Source of the DNA: a virus
Length of the DNA: 41,425 nucleotides
Direction: 5' to 3' (one strand)
IMG/VR virus record: IMGVR_UViG_3300010399_000056
Coordinates: 1-41,425 of that record
Shown here: positions 36,470 to 41,425 of the stretch, in pieces
How the letters are laid out: each line of letters starts with the position of its first letter
Numbering within the stretch: position 1 is the first letter of the stretch
Position numbers and translations under genes: made by a program
The notes under the pieces: generated by a model
Seen by the model: the letters and a program-made list of their open reading frames with translations, nothing else
Told to the model about the DNA's origin: nothing
Databases searched by the model: none

Positions 36470-37945
36470 TTGATTGACATTACTTTCGGCGGGGTCTGCA
36501 GCGGCATATCGGCCCCTGCTGTCGCCTGGCATGTGCTGGGCTGGCGGGCCGTGTGGGAGGCCGAGATAGAGGACTTCCCGTCCAAGGTGCTCGCGCACCA
36601 TTACCCCCAAGTGCCGAACCTGGGCGACATGACCAAGATCGCCGCCATGGTGCGCGCGCGCCAAGTCGCCGCGCCCGACGTGCTGGTGGGCGGCACCCCT
36701 TGCCAGGCCTTCTCTGTGGCGGGCCTTCGTGAATCGCTGGACGACGCGCGCGGCCAGCTTACCCTTGCTTATGTGGAGCTTGCTGATGAAATCGATCGCG
36801 TCCGAATTGCCGATGGCGAACCTGAATGTATTATCGTCTGGGAAAACGTCCCCGGCGTCCTCAACACCAAAGACAATGCCTTCGGCTGCTTCCTTGCCGG
36901 CCTTGCCGGCGAAGATTGCGCACTCGTCCCTCCAGGGGGAAAATGGCCGAACGCTGGTTGTGTGTATGGACCCAAAAGGACAGTCGCGTGGCGGGTCACA
37001 GATGCCCAATATTTCGATGTGGCCCAACGACGCGCGCGTGTGTTCGTTGTCGCAAGTGCTCGTGACGGGTTTGATCCCGCAGAGGTACTTTTTGAGTTCG
37101 ACGGCGTGCGCCGGGATACTCCGCCGAGCCGCGAGCCGGGGCAAGAAACTGCCGGCACCCTTACAGGCAGCCTTGGCCGCCGTGGCGGGCAGCCAGATTG
37201 CGGCAGCACTCCCGGACTGCTCCAGCCAGTCGGAAGACTGGGCGGATCTGATCTGATCTGCATGGCTCACGGGCAGGGTGGCGCGGAGATAAGATTCGAC
37301 TCGGCGCCGACACTGACATGTAATCACGAGGCGCCGATAGCCGCTTATTCTGTGGCACTGCGCGGCCGCGAAGGTGGCGCGACTGCCGAACTGGGTGACG
37401 ATTTGGCCAACTGCCTGCGCGCCAGCGGCGGCGGCGGGGACAAACCGCATGTGCTGGCACCGGTGTGCATCCAGAACGCCACGCGCGGCAAAGACCAGAA
37501 CGGCCTTGGCGTCAGTGAGCCGGGCGCGCCCATGTACACCCTGGATCAGGGCTCACAGCACGGCGTGGCCTATGCTTTCGACAGCCGTCAGGAGTGTGTC
37601 AGCAGTCCGCACGTGTTCGGCGCGCTTGGCTCGTCCAGCCCGCAGGCGCAGGCCGTGGCCACCGAGTGGGAGCTGGTGGGCGGCTGGGCGGTGCGCCGCC
37701 TGATGCCGATCGAGTGCGAGCGCCTGCAGGCCTTCCCAGACAACTACACCTTGATCCCGGTGAAGAAGGCGAAGAAGCGCAGCAAAATGTACGACTACGC
37801 CGAGATTGACGGGCAACTGTGGCAACTCGCTGCCGACGGCCCGCGCTACAAAGCCCTGGGCAATTCCATGTGCGTCTTCAATATGCGCTGGATCGGCCAG
37901 CGCATCCACAACCACCTGACAAACCCATACGGGGACTTGATCTAA
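36470..37945 (+). CDS. DNA (cytosine-5) methyltransferase
   Basis: A 491-residue C5 methylase. Start TTG 36470 has GGAG six bases upstream and places motif I at the very N terminus, as is usual: IDITFGGVCSGISAP. Motif IV is GGTPCQAFSVAG with the catalytic Cys78, motif VI is ENVPGVL, motif VIII is QRRARVFVVA, and motif IX/X is CERLQAFPDNYT followed by YKALGNSMCVFNMRWIGQRI. The target-recognition region between VIII and IX is long (about 200 residues) and Gly/Thr-rich. It probably shields phage DNA from restriction. It is expressed from P5 through the structured leader and coupled to the primase-helicase by TAATG. Confidence 0.95.
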   Translation: MIDITFGGVCSGISAPAVAWHVLGWRAVWEAEIEDFPSKVLAHHYPQVPNLGDMTKIAAMVRARQVAAPDVLVGGTPCQAFSVAGLRESLDDARGQLTLAYVELADEIDRVRIADGEPECIIVWENVPGVLNTKDNAFGCFLAGLAGEDCALVPPGGKWPNAGCVYGPKRTVAWRVTDAQYFDVAQRRARVFVVASARDGFDPAEVLFEFDGVRRDTPPSREPGQETAGTLTGSLGRRGGQPDCGSTPGLLQPVGRLGGSDLICMAHGQGGAEIRFDSAPTLTCNHEAPIAAYSVALRGREGGATAELGDDLANCLRASGGGGDKPHVLAPVCIQNATRGKDQNGLGVSEPGAPMYTLDQGSQHGVAYAFDSRQECVSSPHVFGALGSSSPQAQAVATEWELVGGWAVRRLMPIECERLQAFPDNYTLIPVKKAKKRSKMYDYAEIDGQLWQLAADGPRYKALGNSMCVFNMRWIGQRIHNHLTNPYGDLI

Positions 37946-40062
37946 TGGCCACACCGCAAACCCTCCCTACCCTCCTGCCCGTCACCGTCGACGGCATCCC
38001 CGCCAGCATGCTCGACACCCCCCGCTGGGCGCCCTGGCGCGCCATGTGGAACGACAAGAAGCAGAAGTACGAGAAAATCCCGCACCGCTCCGACAAGCCG
38101 CAGTATGGCCTGTCCAGCCAGACCACGCGCGGCTGGTCCTCCTTCCACGACGCCATGCGCGCTTACCAGCGCCAGCCAGACAAGTTCGCTGGTGTTGGCT
38201 ACCTCATGACCGGCGCCCACGGCCTGGTGGCGGTGGATCTTGACCACTGCGTGAAGGATGGCGAGATTGCCCCCTGGGCCGCCGAGGTGGTGGCCAAGCT
38301 GGACAGTTACACCGAGGTGAGCCCGTCGGGCAATGGCCTGCGCATTATGCTGGAAGGCGAGATAGAGCGCGATTGGACCAACCACGAGCGCGGCATCGAG
38401 GTGTATGGCGGCCTGGACGCCCGGTTCGTGACGATCACCGGGGCCAAGGTTGAGGGCAGCTCGCCGCGGGTGAGGAAGCCACGCCCAGGTGCTATGGACG
38501 AGATCACCGCCCGCTACCGCAAGGCCAAGACTTCGGCCCAGGTGCAGGACTTGCACCTGCCGCCGCTGCTGGGCGACGACGAGCTGCCGGACCTGGACGA
38601 TATCGACTTGCCCCCGCACGCCAAGAATTTCCTGGTCGACGGCCCGGGCCCGGCCGATGACCGATCGCGGCTGATGTTCGCCACCGCCATCGCGCTGCGG
38701 CAGTCCGGACTGTCCCACCAGCAAATCCTGTCGATCATGGAAGCTAACGAGCATTTCATGGAAGCGGCGATGGACCACCGCAAGCAGGATTACGACAAGA
38801 CCCTGCGCTATCTGTGGGACCACCATTGCAAGGCGGGGGTGGCGCGCGCCGAGGAGTTGCGACAGCTGGACCTTGCGCAGTTCGATGACATGGACCTGTC
38901 CGAAGGCGTGCAGGATGAACAGGAAGGGGCTGCCATGCGTGATTCGACACCAGACCGGGGGCAGAGTGTGGCCGACGACTTCGAGGCCTTGGAGGACGAT
39001 TTTAGCGACTTGCTGAGCGCACCCCCGCCCAAGCCGGTCAAACTGCCCCGATTCACCCCGCTACCGGCCGCCACGTTCATGCAACGCAAGCCGGGCAGCT
39101 GGATCATCAAGGGGGTGTTGCCCAAGGCTGGGCTGGTGCTGGTGTACGGCGACAGCGGCGCCGGCAAGACCTTCCTGGTGCTGGACCTGGTGGGCGCGGT
39201 GGCGCGTGGTGCCGACTGGCGCGAGCATAAGGTAAAGCGGGGCCGCGTGGTGTACGTGGTGGCCGAGGGCGCCAGCGGGTTCCAGAAGCGGCTCGCGGCC
39301 TATTGCCAGTTCAACGGCATCGACCCCGAAGACCTGGATTTGTTGGTGATTCCGGACGTACCGAACCTGATCGACAAGGGCCACATGAAGGAACTGATCC
39401 CCGCGCTCAAGAAGGCCGGCCCGGTGGCGGTGGTGGTGATCGACACCTATGCCCGCGCGATGGCCGGCGCCAATGAGAACGACGCCAAGGACACCGGCCA
39501 GGCGGTGGCCCACTGCGACCTGATCCACCGAACCACCGGAGCACTGGTGATGCTGGTCCACCACAGCGGCAAGGATGGCAGCAAGGGCGCACGGGGCAGT
39601 GGTGCGCTCAGGGCAGCGGCCGACGCCGAGCTGGAGGTGGTGCAGCTGCGCGACTATCGGGTGGCCACCGTCACCAAGATGAAGGATGGTGAGGACGGCA
39701 AAGAATATGCGTTCAAATTGCAGGAGGTGGTGCTGGGGCAGGACGACGAGGGCGACCCTATCACCTCCTGTATCACCGAGGCGCGCGCCACCCAGCCACG
39801 CCATTTGGTGGTCCAGCGGCGCCCACTCACCGAGCGCCAACAGATGGTGATGGCACTACTGCAGGACGCCCAGGACTTGACCGGCGAGGGGTTGCACTTC
39901 GCGGTGCTCAAACAACAGGCCGTGGAACGCATTCCTTTTGATGGAAACAGCCACCGGGACAACCGCGGGCGCGATGTGACTAGGGCAATTGAGTCGCTGG
40001 TGGATGGTCAATATGTAGAAAAATGCGAAGATGGCGTGTTAAAAATTGCAGATAGCATTTAA
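37945..40062 (+). CDS. Primase-polymerase/helicase (AEP primase with RepA-type ATPase)
   Basis: Replication initiator of 705 residues. N-terminal prim-pol domain: FAGVGYLMTGAHGLVAVDLDHC (catalytic D-x-D, residues 98-100), then SPSGNGLRIMLEG (metal and nucleotide site). A helical PriCT-type region follows (RSRLMFATAIALRQSGLSHQQILSIM). The linker near residues 340-360 carries DDFEALEDDFSDLL. The C-terminal domain is a RecA/RepA-like ATPase: GDSGAGKT near residue 405, VVVIDTYARAMAG (Walker B region), and LVMLVHHSGKDGSKGARGSGALRAAAD. A winged-helix-like end follows. The repeat cluster after its stop is a likely binding target. Confidence 0.92.
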   Translation: MATPQTLPTLLPVTVDGIPASMLDTPRWAPWRAMWNDKKQKYEKIPHRSDKPQYGLSSQTTRGWSSFHDAMRAYQRQPDKFAGVGYLMTGAHGLVAVDLDHCVKDGEIAPWAAEVVAKLDSYTEVSPSGNGLRIMLEGEIERDWTNHERGIEVYGGLDARFVTITGAKVEGSSPRVRKPRPGAMDEITARYRKAKTSAQVQDLHLPPLLGDDELPDLDDIDLPPHAKNFLVDGPGPADDRSRLMFATAIALRQSGLSHQQILSIMEANEHFMEAAMDHRKQDYDKTLRYLWDHHCKAGVARAEELRQLDLAQFDDMDLSEGVQDEQEGAAMRDSTPDRGQSVADDFEALEDDFSDLLSAPPPKPVKLPRFTPLPAATFMQRKPGSWIIKGVLPKAGLVLVYGDSGAGKTFLVLDLVGAVARGADWREHKVKRGRVVYVVAEGASGFQKRLAAYCQFNGIDPEDLDLLVIPDVPNLIDKGHMKELIPALKKAGPVAVVVIDTYARAMAGANENDAKDTGQAVAHCDLIHRTTGALVMLVHHSGKDGSKGARGSGALRAAADAELEVVQLRDYRVATVTKMKDGEDGKEYAFKLQEVVLGQDDEGDPITSCITEARATQPRHLVVQRRPLTERQQMVMALLQDAQDLTGEGLHFAVLKQQAVERIPFDGNSHRDNRGRDVTRAIESLVDGQYVEKCEDGVLKIADSI

Positions 40063-40066
40063 GTAG

Positions 40067-40200
40067 TTGCCTTCCATTGCCTTCCATTTGCCTTCCAATG
40101 GAGTAAGTGGAAGGCGCCATAACTCCAAATTTGCCTTCCTTCCACTTCCAACCCCCTTTAGGGGGTGGAAGGATGGAAGGCAAAGATGGAAGGCAAGGAC
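40067..40200 (+). repeat. Iteron-like cluster of TTGCCTTCCA repeats, candidate replication origin
   Basis: This noncoding gap (40063-40265) holds TTGCCTTCCA at 40067, 40077 and 40088 (10-11 bp apart), a partial copy at 40131, and the inverse TGGAAGGCAA at 40174 and 40187, with further TGGAAGG half copies at 40108 and 40166. CCCCC-TTTA-GGGGG lies in the centre and AT-rich sequence follows. Phased direct and inverted repeats beside a RepA-type helicase gene are what an initiator-bound origin looks like. Origin function is inferred. Confidence 0.65.
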
Positions 40201-40265
40201 GGAAGAAACAAGTAATTTTCTGCACATACAATTTGTCGTGTAATTTTTCGCAAAGAGGGTTTGGT

Positions 40266-40604
40266 ATGGCTTGGTCAAAGGAAAGCAGGCAAAGTCGGGG
40301 GTACGGGCGGGACTGGGAGATTGCCCGGGCCCAGGTGGTCAAGCGCGACAAGGGGTTGTGCCAAGCGTGTTTGGCCAAAGGCCGGGTGACGATCGGCCGA
40401 GAGGTGGACCACCGGGTGCCCAAGGCCGAATGCGCGCGGCTCAGGTGGAGCCAGGCCAAGACCGATCACCCCGACAACCTGTGGTTGCTGTGCACGCCCT
40501 GCCACGACCACAAGACGGCCCAGGACAACGGACGGGCGTACCGGCCCAAGGTGCAGATTGGCGAGGATGGGTGGCCGCTTGACAACCCGGATAAGCTGGG
40601 CTAA
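40266..40604 (+). CDS. HNH endonuclease adjacent to the packaging genes
   Basis: A 112-residue protein. ATG 40266 follows AGAGGG; an open extension upstream crosses the repeat cluster and is not coding. HNH core: LCQACLAKG, EVDHRVPKAECARLRWSQAKTDHPDNLWLLCTPCHDHKT, with two C-x2-C pairs for structural zinc and the DH, N, and H residues of the active site. HNH proteins encoded next to terminase in HK97-like phages help the large terminase cut at cos sites. Here it lies about 870 bp before terS if the genome is circular. Confidence 0.92.
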   Translation: MAWSKESRQSRGYGRDWEIARAQVVKRDKGLCQACLAKGRVTIGREVDHRVPKAECARLRWSQAKTDHPDNLWLLCTPCHDHKTAQDNGRAYRPKVQIGEDGWPLDNPDKLG

Positions 40605-40607
40605 GCT
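40579..40607 (+). promoter_or_regulatory. Promoter P6 for the second structured leader
   Basis: TTGACA (40579-40584) is a perfect -35, followed by 17 bases and TAAGCT (40602-40607), which keeps the three most conserved -10 positions. It lies inside the 3' end of the HNH gene and has no operator palindrome. Transcription would start near 40614. Confidence 0.7.
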
Positions 40608-40613
40608 TCGTTC

Positions 40614-40722
40614 CATCGGTGGGCAAACATCGACGCGCAAGGGCTTTGCCTTGTGCTCTCAACGGTTCGCCGTAAGGTTGTTTGCCCAACCGAGAGCACG
40701 AGGCAAAGCCCTTTTTCGTTTT
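40614..40722 (+). ncRNA. Structured RNA leader, copy 2
   Basis: Starts just after P6. The 5' strand TGGGCAAACA (40620-40629) is exactly complementary to TGTTTGCCCA (40679-40688). The outer stem pairs 40639-40660 with 40692-40713: 22 pairs with one G-U (40652:40700). Inner hairpin A is ACGG-TTCG-CCGT (40662-40673), then AA, then hairpin B GGTTG/CAACC (40676-40680, 40687-40691). TTTTTCGTTTT follows, then GGAG six bases before ATG 40733. Every element and spacing of copy 1 recurs while the stem sequence is unrelated. Confidence 0.82.
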
Positions 40723-40732
40723 GGAGAACAGC

Positions 40733-41149
40733 ATGACCCGAATCATCGTCGCACGGTACATGGAGCCGACCCAGGCCGAGAAGCTGAACACGTTGAAGCA
40801 GCGCGTACAGGAGCAGCTGCCCGAAGGCTACCTGGTGGTCGTCGTGCCTCACGGCGTTGAGCTGTTCGAGCTGAGCGCAAAGGAACCGATCTACCACACC
40901 GAGCTGGCCGAGCCGCCAGCGAACACCACCGAGTCGCCTTCGGGCCGCGTGGTTGAGCACGTGGACGTGCCGGACGACGATGCCCCAATCCGTTTCGTGT
41001 GGATGACCCGGGCCGAATGCACGGACGAGCAACGCGCAATGGGGATTGGGCATGACGACACAGGCCCGATCACGAAGTGGGCTATCCCGGTCGATCAGCT
41101 CAGCGAAGAAGACCAGGTGCGCTACGCTGACCGCGTGAGGGAGCTGTGA
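40733..41149 (+). CDS. Protein of unknown function after the second RNA leader
   Basis: A 138-residue acidic protein. ATG 40733 has GGAG six bases upstream. It has an N-terminal alpha-beta domain: TRIIVARYMEPTQAEKLNTLKQRVQEQLPEGYLVVVVPHGVELFEL. The C-terminal part is acidic and probably flexible (EHVDVPDDDAPIRFVWMTRAE and beyond). The gene lies between HNH and the terminase if the ends join, and it heads the transcript starting at P6. Its stop overlaps the next gene. No family recognised. Confidence 0.65.
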   Translation: MTRIIVARYMEPTQAEKLNTLKQRVQEQLPEGYLVVVVPHGVELFELSAKEPIYHTELAEPPANTTESPSGRVVEHVDVPDDDAPIRFVWMTRAECTDEQRAMGIGHDDTGPITKWAIPVDQLSEEDQVRYADRVREL

Positions 41150-41151
41150 CC

Positions 41152-41412
41152 ATGGCCGAGATGATCGTGAAGCTTGATGCCGCCGACCTGTTGGCTGCTG
41201 TCGCCAAGCTGCTGGAACCCGGCAGCGTACTGCTGTCGGCCGAGGCCGTGGAGAAGCTGGCGCAGTACGTCGGATTCAACAGCGCGGAAGACTTTGCCGA
41301 CGCCCTGACGCACTGCGGCGCGATCTTCGCGCAGAAAAATGCGCATGAAACTTTCCCCGAAGAAACTTTGCTCAAAAATGAGGCAGGGGCGGGTCGAAAC
41401 TTTCCCGCTTGA
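41152..41412 (+). CDS. Small protein before the genome end, function unknown
   Basis: An 86-residue protein. ATG 41152 is preferred to a GTG at 41146, because GAGGGAG is well spaced from the ATG. The sequence AEMIVKLDAADLLAAVAKLLEPGSVLLSAEAVEKLAQYVGFNSAEDFADALTHCGAIF is helical with one Cys. The last 25 codons (ETFPEETLLKNEAGAGRNF) run through the GAAACTTT repeats, so this part of the protein may be dictated by DNA signals rather than function. The last gene before terS in a circular map. Confidence 0.6.
   Translation: MAEMIVKLDAADLLAAVAKLLEPGSVLLSAEAVEKLAQYVGFNSAEDFADALTHCGAIFAQKNAHETFPEETLLKNEAGAGRNFPA
41346..41408 (+). repeat. GAAACTTT repeats near the right end, candidate packaging site
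   Basis: GAAACTTTCCCC (41347), GAAACTTTGCTC (41362) and GAAACTTTCCCG (41396) lie in the same orientation; a fourth is at 35-46. If the ends are contiguous, they form a cluster beside terS, as for cosB or pac sites. The function is inferred. Confidence 0.5.
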
Positions 41413-41425
41413 CTTTTTCAAGGAC

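Noticed and set aside
40107-40265. N-terminal extension of the HNH gene through the repeats
   Set aside because: The better ribosome site and all homologous-looking sequence start at ATG 40266; the extension encodes low-complexity repeat sequence.
39980-40459. Minus-strand frame of 159 codons over the repeat cluster
   Set aside because: It spans iteron-like repeats and both neighbouring rightward genes; the sequence is determined by the repeats, not by a protein.

Overview
The window looks like a complete or nearly complete genome of a tailed phage (Caudoviricetes) with an HK97-type head and a long tail. The late genes start at the left edge, and the right edge carries the HNH gene and short repeats that normally sit next to terminase genes. 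The host should be a Gram-negative bacterium, probably a GC-rich proteobacterium: the phage has an inner-membrane spanin with a nested lipoprotein spanin (Rz/Rz1), a T4-type lysozyme without a signal peptide, sigma-70-like promoters and strong Shine-Dalgarno sites. I see no integrase, no CI-like repressor with a cleavage domain, no tRNA, no rRNA, no CRISPR array and no insertion sequence.

Layout. 49-8907 (+): terminase, portal, prohead protease, capsid, connectors, tail tube, and the tail chaperone pair G/GT with a clear -1 frameshift site. 8955-17621 (+): tape measure and tail tip or fibre genes, ending in an S74 self-cleaving fibre, a repeat-rich protein and a papain-like hydrolase. 17682-19564 (+): a small structural protein, then two holin candidates, endolysin, Rz and nested Rz1. 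19558-19962 (-): a ribbon-helix-helix protein and a small membrane protein. 20071-21458 (+): two unassigned genes. 21509-34167 (-): the whole early leftward block, with coiled-coil protein, DUF2800 nuclease, SSB-like DUF2815, HNH, family A DNA polymerase, VRR-NUC nuclease, SNF2-type helicase and many small genes, ending with a superinfection-immunity-like protein and two tiny membrane peptides before a leftward terminator. 34333-40604 (+): Cro/YdaS-like regulator, small genes, two DNA methyltransferases, primase-helicase, a repeat cluster that could be the origin, and HNH. 40733-41412 (+): two small genes leading back to terminase if the molecule circularises.

Regulation is unusually legible. 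A 12-bp palindrome, ACTTGTACAAGT, or a close variant lies on the -35 region of four early promoters and inside or over a fifth, next to a single Cro-like gene. Two of these promoters are nearly identical 72-bp copies that, with a repeated 27-bp hairpin, bracket different sets of small genes, like interchangeable cassettes.

The most novel signal is a pair of structured RNA leaders of about 100 nt (36354-36459 and 40614-40722). Each begins at the predicted start of its own promoter. Each has a 22-bp outer stem with one G-U pair, two inner hairpins separated by AA, a 5' strand complementary to the second inner hairpin, and a U-tract followed by GGAG six bases before a start codon. The stem sequences are unrelated, so the structure rather than the sequence is conserved. 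One copy heads the methyltransferase/primase operon and the other heads the genes leading into the late operon. Five replication or modification proteins also share an acidic DDFxxL-type peptide, four of them at or near the C terminus, which may be a common docking tag.
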